Source of the DNA: Reyranella sp.
Lineage (GTDB): Bacteria; Pseudomonadota; Alphaproteobacteria; Reyranellales; Reyranellaceae
Reading direction: 5' to 3'
Assembly: GCA_016780605.1 (NCBI GenBank)
Contig: JADHLS010000137.1
Span: 1-9,643, forward strand
DNA length: 9,643 nucleotides
The translations under genes and the position numbers were made by a program. This document shows, in pieces, positions 1-6,285 of the stretch (position 1 is the stretch's first letter; the number at the start of each line of letters is the position of its first letter). The notes under the pieces were generated by a model. The model was not told where the DNA came from. It was given only the letters and a program-made list of their open reading frames with translations, and ran no database searches.

Positions 1-1
1 C

Positions 2-925
2 CACATCGTCATCGGCACCATCCGGCCCGGCGCCTTTTTGGGCGGTCGCATGAAGCTCGACGGCGAAGCGGCCAAGCGCGCCTTCGAGCCGTTGGCCCAG
101 CGCTTCGGCCTCAGCGTCGAGCAGGCCGCCTCGTCGGCGCTGCAGCTCGCCGACGCCAACATCGTGCGGGCCATCCAGCTGGTCTCGACCGAGCGCGGCC
201 GCGATCCGCGCGACTATGCTCTGGTGCCGTTCGGTGGCGCGGGTCCGCTGCACGCCGCCCGCATCGCCGAGGAGCTCGGCATCGCCACCATCGTCGTGCC
301 GCCCAATGCCGGCGTGATCTCGGCCTACGGGCTGGTCGCCTCCGACTACACCAAGTTCGATGCCGTCACGCGCAAGATGAAGCTCGACGATGCGGCGGCC
401 CAGGAAACCGGCCGCATCTTCGGCGAGATGCGCGCCAGGCTTGCCGCGCAGTTCGCCGACATGAAGCTGCCGGGCGACCTCGTCTATACGCACACGCTCG
501 ACATGCGCTTCGTCGGCCAGGCCTTCGAGGTCGGGGTCGAGATCCCGGCCAATCGCCTCGGCTCGCTCAGCGCCGACTATCTCGCCGAGCTGTTCGCCGA
601 TGCCCATCACCGCACCTTCATGCATGGCGCAACGCTCGACCGGCCGGTCGAGATCGTGACCCTGCGCGTGGGCGCGACGCTGCCCATCGGCACCGCGCCG
701 CGCCTCGACCGCGAGACGCTCGCCGCGCGCCAACCGGAGAAGACCAAGATCTTCCATGGCGAGGGCTGGATCGACTGCGCCCGACACACCGCCGAGGCGC
801 TGACCGCCGGCCAGCGGATCGAGGGGCCCGCCGTGATCGAAGGCTACACCGCCACGACCTGGGTGCCGCCCGGCTGGACGGCCGAGCTCGACCCGGCGGA
901 CAATCTCATCCTGCGGAGATCGTGA
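2..925 (+). CDS. hyuA: Hydantoinase/oxoprolinase family protein, A subunit (5'-truncated by window edge)
   Basis: The reading frame is open from base 2 and gives the last 307 residues of a HyuA-type subunit; the N-terminal half lies outside the window. This family (N-methylhydantoinase A, 5-oxoprolinase, acetone carboxylase beta-type) has an actin-like ATPase fold and couples ATP hydrolysis to opening or activating a cyclic amide or ketone, in a cytoplasmic complex with HyuB. Visible family signatures are FLGGRMKLD at about residues 13-21 and VPFGGAGPLHA at about 75-85, followed by VVPPNAGVISAYGL and a Hydant_A C-terminal beta-rich domain. The TGA stop (923-925) shares its A with the ATG of the B-subunit gene, so the two are translationally coupled. 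The actual substrate (hydantoin, oxoproline or other) cannot be decided. Family assignment is secure; the gene symbol is generic. Confidence 0.92.
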   Translation, partial: HIVIGTIRPGAFLGGRMKLDGEAAKRAFEPLAQRFGLSVEQAASSALQLADANIVRAIQLVSTERGRDPRDYALVPFGGAGPLHAARIAEELGIATIVVPPNAGVISAYGLVASDYTKFDAVTRKMKLDDAAAQETGRIFGEMRARLAAQFADMKLPGDLVYTHTLDMRFVGQAFEVGVEIPANRLGSLSADYLAELFADAHHRTFMHGATLDRPVEIVTLRVGATLPIGTAPRLDRETLAARQPEKTKIFHGEGWIDCARHTAEALTAGQRIEGPAVIEGYTATTWVPPGWTAELDPADNLILRRS

Positions 926-2592
926 TGAGCGAGTTGAGTGCGATCGACTATGCCGTGATCAGCCAGGCGTTGATCGCCGCCGCCCGCGAGATGGGGGTCA
1001 AACTGATCCGCTCGGCCTACTCGACCATCCTGCGCGAAGCGCGCGACGGTTCGGCCGGCTTGATGGATCGCCACGGCAACACGGTGGCGCAGGCCGAGCT
1101 CATTCCCATGCAGCTCGGCCCGATCGGCGAGACGTTGCGCGCCTGCCTGAAGCGCCATCCCGTCGAGACCCTCAAGGAGGGCGACTTCCTGATCAACAAC
1201 GACCCGTTCGAGGGCGGCCAGCACATCCCCGACGTCTTCATCTTCACGCCGATCTTCGTGGGCGGCCGCGTCGTGGGCTTCGGCGCCTCGGTGGCGCATC
1301 ACCTCGATCTCGGCGGCGGCGCGCCCGGCCTCAACATCCATGCATCGGACGTCTACCAGGAGGGCCTGCGCTTTCCGCCCAGCAAGTACGACTTCCAGCG
1401 CGATTGGAACGGCGGCTCGTTCGAGCGGCTGGTGACGGCCAACGTGCGCGTGCCCGACCTCACCATCGGCGACTTCAACGCCCAGTTCGCCGCCAACGCC
1501 ATCGGCGTGCTGCGGGTGAAGCAGCTCTGCAAGCGCTATGGCGCCGACAAGGTCGAAGCGGCGATGAAGGAGATGCAGGACTACTCCGAACGCCGCGTTC
1601 GCGCGGCCATCGCCCAGGCGCCCAAGGGCACGTTCTACGGCGAGGATGCCGTCGACGACGATGGCCTCAGCGACGATCCGCTGGTGGTGAAGGCCAAGGT
1701 CACCATCGCGGAGGATTCGGTCGAGATCGACTTCGAGGGCACCTGCGCGCAGGTCAAGCGTAACCTCAACTGCCCTTACTCCAGCACGCTGTCGGCGGCG
1801 CTCAGCTGCGTGAAGTCGGTGCTGACCAGCCCCGACATTCCCTACAACGAAGGCATGGCGCGGCCGATCAGGATCAAGGTGCCGTACGGCTCGTTGCTGA
1901 ACCCGCGGCCGCCGGCGCCGGTCCGGGCCCGCATGATTCCGGCCTATCGCGTGTTCAACGCGGTGATGAAGGCGATGGCCCAGGCGTTACCCGACAAGGT
2001 GATCGCCACCGGCTTCGACTGCACGACGGCCTTCTGCCTCAGCCATCTCGGCGAGAAAGGCTACAGCGTCTACCTGGAGATCTTCGGCGGCGGCTACGGC
2101 GCCTCCAAGGACGCCGACGGCTGCGACGCCGTCGATTCGCCGCTCAGCAACTGCTCCAACGCCCCGGTCGAATCGCTCGACATCGACTACGACTTCTTCC
2201 GCATCGTCGGCTACGAGCTTGCCCCCGATTCGTTCGGCCTCGGCGCACGGCGCGGCGGCGCGGGCTTCTTCCGGCGCTGCGAGATCCTGAAGGACGACGT
2301 GCAGCTCGCGATCTACTCCGACCGCTTCCGACTCGCCCCCGAGGGCCTGCAAGGCGGCGAGCCCGGCCAGCGCGGCTACTGCCGGGTGCACCGCGCCAAC
2401 GGCACGGTCGAGGAGCTCAGGAGCAAGGCCGCCGTCGATCTCGCCAAGGGCGAGATCGTCGAGATGTTCGTGGGCGGCGGCGGCGGCTTCGGCCGCATCT
2501 CCGAGCGCCCGGACTCGCTGATCGAGCGCGATCTGGCCGACGGCCTGCTCACGCGCGATCCGCGGACGGCGCGGAAGCTCGCGGCTGAGTAG
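925..2592 (+). CDS. hyuB: Hydantoinase/oxoprolinase family protein, B subunit
   Basis: This is a complete 555-residue HyuB-type subunit, close to the usual length for stand-alone B subunits (about 500-600). It is the partner of HyuA in an ATP-dependent hydantoinase/oxoprolinase complex in the cytoplasm. Signatures are NNDPFEGGQHIPD at residues 91-103 and AHHLDLGGGAPG at 124-135, whose His/Asp residues match the conserved, probably metal-binding positions of the family. Glycine-rich segments (GLGARRGGAG and a run of five glycines before FGR) occur near the C-terminus. I chose ATG at 925 over GTG at 922 because GGAG at 915-918 lies 6 bases ahead of it and the ATG overlaps the hyuA stop by one base. 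The substrate is not deducible. No transporter or dedicated regulator for this pair lies downstream. The next 199 bp (2593-2791) contain no gene I can recognise and no clear terminator. Confidence 0.93.
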   Translation: MSELSAIDYAVISQALIAAAREMGVKLIRSAYSTILREARDGSAGLMDRHGNTVAQAELIPMQLGPIGETLRACLKRHPVETLKEGDFLINNDPFEGGQHIPDVFIFTPIFVGGRVVGFGASVAHHLDLGGGAPGLNIHASDVYQEGLRFPPSKYDFQRDWNGGSFERLVTANVRVPDLTIGDFNAQFAANAIGVLRVKQLCKRYGADKVEAAMKEMQDYSERRVRAAIAQAPKGTFYGEDAVDDDGLSDDPLVVKAKVTIAEDSVEIDFEGTCAQVKRNLNCPYSSTLSAALSCVKSVLTSPDIPYNEGMARPIRIKVPYGSLLNPRPPAPVRARMIPAYRVFNAVMKAMAQALPDKVIATGFDCTTAFCLSHLGEKGYSVYLEIFGGGYGASKDADGCDAVDSPLSNCSNAPVESLDIDYDFFRIVGYELAPDSFGLGARRGGAGFFRRCEILKDDVQLAIYSDRFRLAPEGLQGGEPGQRGYCRVHRANGTVEELRSKAAVDLAKGEIVEMFVGGGGGFGRISERPDSLIERDLADGLLTRDPRTARKLAAE

Positions 2593-2791
2593 GTGCGTTA
2601 GGCGGCAGTTCCAGCCCTTTCGAAGCCGAAATGCGGCGGTCTGCGCGCGAGGTACGTCCCCGCTTCGAGCGGCTGCCGACGCACATCAGGAGTGCCGCAT
2701 AGGTCCGTCTGCCGCTCGGGCCCGTGCAGTCGACGCTGGTTTGCCACCGCGCTTGTAGCAGTCGTGGTCCTGGGGGGACGAGAGCTCGGTG

Positions 2792-3145
2792 CTAGACGCT
2801 GGCAAGGCTGACAGACAGCCGCCCGAGATGCTCCTTACCCCAGATCAGGAGTTGGGCGAGCATCGGCTTCAGCGAATATCCGTACTCTGTCAGGGAATAG
2901 ATGACAGGGGACGGAATGGGCCCCGTCTCTTGCCGCTTGACGATTCCATCCGCGACGAGCTCCCGCAATTGCTGCGTCAGCACCTTCTGCGAGATGCCGT
3001 CCACACGGCGCTGCAATGCCGCGAAGTGCAAAGGCGACTGCGAAAGCCAATAGACGATAACAAGCTTCCACTTGCCGCCCACAGCCGCCATTGCGGCAGT
3101 CAACGGGCAACCTTCGATTGCATTCGGCTTGCCACGGGCGGTCAT
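2792..3145 (-). CDS. HxlR/MarR-type winged-helix transcriptional regulator
   Basis: This is a 117-residue protein of the HxlR family (DUF24 winged helix-turn-helix), which binds DNA as a dimer and usually controls a divergently transcribed neighbour. Signatures are CPLTAAMAAVGGKWKLVIVYWL-like residues 13-34, the recognition-helix segment ISQKVLTQQLRELVADGIV at 51-69, and the wing PSPVIYSLTEYG at 79-89. Cys13 is the position used as a thiol sensor in relatives such as YodB, HypR and QorR, so redox or electrophile sensing is a reasonable inference. I chose ATG at 3145 because GAGG at 3151-3154 lies five bases ahead and the length fits the family. An in-frame ATG at 3163 (123 residues, weaker GAGGGG at 3173-3178) is the alternative. 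The frame stays open to 3559, but that part is antisense to the NIPSNAP gene and not family-like. Its target is probably the divergent pair starting at 3227. Confidence 0.93.
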   Translation of the reverse strand: MTARGKPNAIEGCPLTAAMAAVGGKWKLVIVYWLSQSPLHFAALQRRVDGISQKVLTQQLRELVADGIVKRQETGPIPSPVIYSLTEYGYSLKPMLAQLLIWGKEHLGRLSVSLASV

Positions 3146-3226
3146 AGTTACCTCGAGGTGCATTCTGGTCGGCCCCTCGCCTCTGCGTTTAGCTTGAGCG
3201 GGCAACCATTCTGGTAGGAGCCGTGC
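3146..3226. promoter_or_regulatory. Divergent control region with two ACC/GGT dyads
   Basis: This 81-bp region separates the HxlR regulator (minus) from the NIPSNAP-YCII operon (plus). It holds a perfect 10-bp palindrome, ACCTCGAGGT, at 3150-3159, overlapping the regulator's ribosome-binding site, and an ACCA-TTC-TGGT dyad at 3205-3215, just ahead of the AGGAG (3216-3220) that serves the ATG at 3227. CATTCTGGT occurs twice in the same orientation, at 3161-3169 and 3207-3215, 46 bp apart. HxlR-family proteins typically bind dyads in such intergenic regions, so these are operator candidates. I see no convincing -35/-10 pair. The dyads are seen directly; the operator role is inferred. Confidence 0.45.
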
Positions 3227-3586
3227 ATGATCGTCGAAGTGCGTACTTATACCGTGAAGCCAGGAAAGAGGAGCGCCTTTATCGAGTTTTTCGAGAACCG
3301 CGCCGTGCCCGCGATGCGGGCCACGGGCATGGCGATATTCGGCCCTCTCCTCGATCAGGAGAAGCCCGATGTTTTTCATTGGCTCCGTCTCTTTGCCTCT
3401 CCGGAAGAACGTGATCGACTGAGAAGCGCATTCTACGAAGGCCCGGCATGGAAAGGCGAACTCGAAGCCATCGCGATGCCAATGCTCGCAAAATTCGAAG
3501 CATCCATCACCACTGTGTCCGGCGGCTTCGTGGGCTTCGACGGCTCGAAGGGACTTCACTTCCCGCCACCGAACTCGGGGCGATGA
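3227..3586 (+). CDS. NIPSNAP family protein
   Basis: This is a 119-residue protein with the NIPSNAP signature. It opens with MIVEVRTYTVKPGK at 1-14, where RTY and the following K-PG-K are typical, then W-x-R-LF at about 52-56, AFYEGPAW at 68-75 and a C-terminal strand. The family adopts a dimeric ferredoxin-like alpha/beta-barrel fold. Bacterial members are mostly of unknown function; some sit beside oxidoreductases or aldehyde- and quinone-related genes. The start ATG at 3227 has AGGAG at 3216-3220, six bases upstream. It is cytoplasmic, with no signal peptide or membrane segment. The stop codon overlaps the next gene in an ATGA, so the two are made together. The divergent HxlR gene is the likely regulator. 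Family call is confident; the reaction is unknown. Confidence 0.88.
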   Translation: MIVEVRTYTVKPGKRSAFIEFFENRAVPAMRATGMAIFGPLLDQEKPDVFHWLRLFASPEERDRLRSAFYEGPAWKGELEAIAMPMLAKFEASITTVSGGFVGFDGSKGLHFPPPNSGR

Positions 3587-3888
3587 CCGCCATGCCCAAC
3601 GTATTCGCCGTCACCCGCACCCGCGGCGCGAATTGGAATTCCGACCTCGCAATGGATCAGCAGGACGATTGGCGGGAGCACGCCGATTTCATGAACGGAC
3701 TGCACAAGGACCGGGTCGTCATGCTGGGCGGCCCACTGGAAGGGACGTCCGAGATCCTGCTTGTCATTCGAGCCGCCACCGAGGACGAAGTCAGAAGGCG
3801 GCTATCCGGTGATTGCTGGTCCAGGACCGACATCTTGCGGATCGGCCGCATCGTGCCTTGGCGGCTCCGGCTGGGTTCACTCGATTGA
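3583..3888 (+). CDS. YCII-related (YciI-like) protein
   Basis: This is a 101-residue protein matching the YCII-related family. Residues 8-19 (FAVTRTRGANWN) form the first strand and loop, WREHADFMNGL at 30-40 carries the conserved His33, VVMLGGPL at 45-52 is the core strand and turn, and the C-terminal segment resembles the usual DPW...ILRI...PW pattern. YciI-like proteins have a dimeric alpha/beta-barrel fold with a possible His/Asp catalytic pair, and their physiological role is generally unknown. I chose ATG at 3583, which forms ATGA with the NIPSNAP stop and has CGGGG just upstream; ATG at 3592 is also possible. The same frame is open further upstream, but that stretch lies inside the NIPSNAP gene. 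Two proteins of related fold in one tightly coupled operon suggests they act together or on the same compound. Confidence 0.85.
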   Translation: MTAMPNVFAVTRTRGANWNSDLAMDQQDDWREHADFMNGLHKDRVVMLGGPLEGTSEILLVIRAATEDEVRRRLSGDCWSRTDILRIGRIVPWRLRLGSLD

Positions 3889-3972
3889 GCCGCGAAGGCA
3901 CCACCTCGGTCAGTCGACGCGCGCCGCTCAGGTCTTCCCGGCCGGGTGATACCAAATACGCGATCGCCCGGC
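3861..3972. terminator. Candidate hairpins between convergent operons
   Basis: The YCII gene and the cyanase gene converge across 147 bp (3889-4035). Two inverted repeats are visible. GCGGCTC (3861-3867) and GAGCCGC (3887-3893) span the YCII stop codon. GCCGGG (3941-3946) and CCCGGC (3967-3972) lie in the middle, overlapping the palindrome CCCGGCCGGG at 3937-3946. None is followed by a T-tract on either strand, so classical rho-independent termination is not supported. They may act as transcript-end hairpins or be GC-content coincidences. Confidence 0.25.
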
Positions 3973-4035
3973 TCACACGTCTGGATTATCCACGCATCCC
4001 GTTCATCTGCCATTGTCGACGGACGGACGCACGCT

Positions 4036-4482
4036 TCAGTACGTCTTGTAGCCCAGGAACTTGCCCGACATGCCGATCTTCACCCGATCGCCCTTCTGGT
4101 CGGGCTGGCGCTCCATGGTCATGTCGAAGTCGATGGCCGACATGATGCCGTCGCCGAACTCCTCCTGGATCAGCTCCTTCCACGTCGTGCCGTAGACCTG
4201 CACCAATTCGTAGAAGCGGTAGATCAGCGGATCGGTCGGCGGCACCTGGGGCAGCGAGCCGCGATAGGGCACCTCCTGCAGCAGCAAGGTCTCTTCCTTG
4301 CCCAGCCCGAACAGCTTGGCGGCCTTGGTCGCCTGCTCCTTGGTCATCTTCATCTGGCCCAGGCAGGCCGCGGTGACCACGATCTTGGAGGCGCCGCCGA
4401 TCTTCTTGGCGATCTCCTCCCAGGTGAGCTCCTTCAGGCGCTTGGCGGTGAGGATCTTCTCCGTGACTTCTGCCCGTTTCAT
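4036..4482 (-). CDS. cynS: Cyanase (cyanate hydratase)
   Basis: Cyanase (EC 4.2.1.104) catalyses the bicarbonate-dependent breakdown of cyanate; with spontaneous carbamate decay the products are ammonia and CO2. The protein is 148 residues, against 156 in E. coli, and the difference is at the N-terminus. The N-terminal helical domain resembles a helix-turn-helix fold (about residues 1-80). The C-terminal catalytic domain contains YRFYELVQVYGTTWKELI at 88-105 and EEFGDGIMSAIDF at 107-119. The three E. coli catalytic residues Arg96, Glu99 and Ser122 correspond to Arg89, Glu92 and Ser115, all with the same offset of seven, so the enzyme should be active. I chose ATG at 4482 because GAGGAG (4492-4497) lies about nine bases upstream; the frame extends 15 codons further to 4527 without resemblance to the family. 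It is the last gene of the operon, 41 bp after the ATPase gene. The product is cytoplasmic and normally decameric. Confidence 0.97.
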   Translation of the reverse strand: MKRAEVTEKILTAKRLKELTWEEIAKKIGGASKIVVTAACLGQMKMTKEQATKAAKLFGLGKEETLLLQEVPYRGSLPQVPPTDPLIYRFYELVQVYGTTWKELIQEEFGDGIMSAIDFDMTMERQPDQKGDRVKIGMSGKFLGYKTY

Positions 4483-4523
4483 TTGTCGTCTCTCCTCGTC
4501 TTGCTTGTTCAATGCGTATGGAC

Positions 4524-5420
4524 TCAATGCGAGTGCCTGAGCGGCACGACCTCGGCCGGCGGATTGACCGCGGCCAGACCCGGCTTCACCAGCTTCAGAC
4601 GGCGCGGATCGTAGCTGCCGTCGGTGATCTCCTGGTCGAACGCCCTGGAGCGGTTGACCAGGAATTCCACGAGATGATTGCGGATGGCGTAGTACTGCGG
4701 ATGGCGATGCAGGTCGTTCCGGTGCCGTTCGTTGCGCGGCATGGTGTTGACCACGATCTCAGCGATCTTCGCCCCCGGCCCGTTGGTCATCAGCACGATC
4801 TTGTCTGCGAGCAGGATCGCCTCGTCGACGTCGTGGGTGATCATGAAAACTGTCTGCCGCGTGTCGGCGCAGATGCGCAACACCTCGTCCTGCAGCATGC
4901 CGCGGGTCAGCGCATCGAGCGCGCTGAACGGCTCGTCCATCAGCAGCATCTTGGGCTGGATCGAGAGCGCGCGGGCGATGCCGACGCGCTGCTTCATGCC
5001 GCCCGAGAGCTGCACCGGCCGCTTGTTCTCTGCGCCCTTGAGGCCGACCAGCTCGATGAACTTGCCGGCATGCTCGGCGACCTTGGCGCGGTCCCACTTG
5101 GGCCAGCGCGAGGAGACGGCGAAGGCGATGTTGCCCATGACCGTCAGCCACGGCAGCAGGGCATGGCCCTGGAAGATCACGGCGCGGTCGAGGCTGGGGC
5201 CGTCGATCTCGCGGTTGTCGACGATGACGGCGCCGTCGCTCGGCTGGTCGAGCCCGGCCAGCACGTTCAGGATCGTGGTCTTGCCGCAGCCCGAATGGCC
5301 GATCAGGCAAACGAACTCGCCGCGATCGATGCCGAACCAGATGTTCTCGAACACCGCGGGCTGGTTGCTGTCGCCGAAGCGGCGCGCCAAACCTTCGACA
5401 CTGATCAGGGGGCGTTCCAT
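4524..5420 (-). CDS. cynD: ABC transporter ATP-binding protein, cyanate/nitrate type (NrtD/CynD-like)
   Basis: This is a 298-residue ATPase that powers import through the adjacent permease at the inner membrane. All ABC motifs are present: Walker A GHSGCGKTT at 41-49, Q-loop Gln84, signature LSGGMKQRVGIARAL at 138-152, Walker B MLLMDEP at 158-164 with Glu163, and the H-loop His196 in MITHD. The length and the roughly 75-residue tail after the ATPase core fit the NrtD/SsuB/CynD group. It lacks the fused solute-binding domain seen in NrtC. The substrate call comes from the neighbouring cyanase. The start is ATG at 5420, five bases after the permease stop, with only a weak GGAA upstream, suggesting translational coupling. 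The same frame is open on to 6203, but that extension is antisense-free shadow of the permease gene read in another phase and not protein-like. Confidence 0.94.
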   Translation of the reverse strand: MERPLISVEGLARRFGDSNQPAVFENIWFGIDRGEFVCLIGHSGCGKTTILNVLAGLDQPSDGAVIVDNREIDGPSLDRAVIFQGHALLPWLTVMGNIAFAVSSRWPKWDRAKVAEHAGKFIELVGLKGAENKRPVQLSGGMKQRVGIARALSIQPKMLLMDEPFSALDALTRGMLQDEVLRICADTRQTVFMITHDVDEAILLADKIVLMTNGPGAKIAEIVVNTMPRNERHRNDLHRHPQYYAIRNHLVEFLVNRSRAFDQEITDGSYDPRRLKLVKPGLAAVNPPAEVVPLRHSH

Positions 5421-5425
5421 TCGTT

Positions 5426-6280
5426 CTATTCCGGATAGGTCACGAGCTTGGTGAGCCACGCCAGCCCCTGGTCGAGCAGCAGCCCGACCACGCCGATCAG
5501 CAGAATCGCTGTGACGATGTTGGCGATCGAGAGGTTGTTCCACTCGTTCCACACGAAGTAGCCGATGCCGGTGCCGCCCACGAGCATCTCGGCCGCCACG
5601 ATCACCAGCCAGGCGATGCCGATGGAGATCCTCATGCCGGTCATGATGGTGGGCGCCGCCGCCGGCAGGATCACCTTGAAGGCGGTGCGGAACGGCCCGA
5701 CCTCGAGGGTGCGCGCCACGTTCAGCCATTCCCTGCGCACGCTCGCCACGCCGAAGGCGGTGTTGATCAGCATCGGCCACACCGAGCAGATGAAGATCAC
5801 GAAGATCGAGGAGATGGCGCTGTCCTTGATGGTGTAGAGCGCGAGCGGCATCCAGGCGAGCGGCGACACCGGCTTCAGGATCTGGATGAAGGGATCGAGC
5901 GCGCGATAGACCAGCGGCGACATGCCGATCAGGAAGCCGAGCGGCACGGCAGCCAGCGCCGCCAGGCCGAAGCCCAGAAGAACGCGGCCCAGCGAATAGG
6001 CGAGCTGGATGCCGATGCCCTTGTCGTTGGTGCCGCGGACGTAGAAGGGATCGGTGAGGTGCTTCCAGATGGTGACGCCGATGTCGGCGGGCGTGGGCAT
6101 CGCCGACTTCGAGCCGGTCGCCGCGGCCGCGCCGACCCGCTTGGCATATTCGGGATCGACCGCCGGGCCGCTGGCGGCCGGCGGCTGCGCCGCGATCTGC
6201 CACAGCCCGACGATGGCCGCGAAGATCAGCAGCGACAGCAGCGCCGCGCGCAAGCCCAGCGAGTTCTTGAGCGCCGTCAC
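5426..6280 (-). CDS. cynB: ABC transporter permease, cyanate/nitrate type (NrtB/CynB-like)
   Basis: This is a 284-residue inner-membrane permease of the NrtB/SsuC group. Hydrophobic segments appear at about 11-30, 96-118, 135-150, 157-176, 217-234 and 251-272, which gives the six spans usual for the family. The cytoplasmic EAA-type loop that contacts the ATPase is ARTLEVGPFRTAFKVILP at 189-206 followed by AAAPTIMTGMRISIG. I chose the GTG at 6280: GGAG at 6290-6293 lies nine bases upstream, it falls five bases after the stop of the binding-protein gene, and the protein from there aligns naturally from its first membrane segment. The frame is open further to 6802 but that part lies over the binding-protein gene and is not permease-like. 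A 55-residue periplasmic stretch rich in Ala, Pro and Gly separates the first two spans. It works with the genes on either side as one importer. Confidence 0.93.
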   Translation of the reverse strand: MTALKNSLGLRAALLSLLIFAAIVGLWQIAAQPPAASGPAVDPEYAKRVGAAAATGSKSAMPTPADIGVTIWKHLTDPFYVRGTNDKGIGIQLAYSLGRVLLGFGLAALAAVPLGFLIGMSPLVYRALDPFIQILKPVSPLAWMPLALYTIKDSAISSIFVIFICSVWPMLINTAFGVASVRREWLNVARTLEVGPFRTAFKVILPAAAPTIMTGMRISIGIAWLVIVAAEMLVGGTGIGYFVWNEWNNLSIANIVTAILLIGVVGLLLDQGLAWLTKLVTYPE

Positions 6281-6285
6281 CGCCG

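Noticed and set aside
2593..2791. The 199-bp gap after hyuB was examined as a gene remnant or terminator.
   Set aside because: No frame gave a recognisable protein fragment. The only pairing segments (a CGGCAG near its start and CTGCCG further on) are too far apart for a terminator hairpin.
3146..3559. The regulator frame stays open on the minus strand up to 3559, giving a 255-residue reading.
   Set aside because: The extra 132-138 residues are antisense to the well-supported NIPSNAP gene and look unlike any HxlR protein. A family-length start with a good ribosome-binding site exists at 3145.
3946..5454. Long plus-strand open frames running opposite the cyanase and ATPase genes.
   Set aside because: They are complementary-strand shadows of highly GC-biased genes with no family resemblance and no plausible ribosome-binding sites.
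5421..6203. The ATPase frame stays open upstream, suggesting a 559-residue fusion protein.
   Set aside because: The extension is the permease gene read in the wrong phase and is Arg/Pro-rich low-quality protein. The true ATPase begins at 5420 just after the permease stop.
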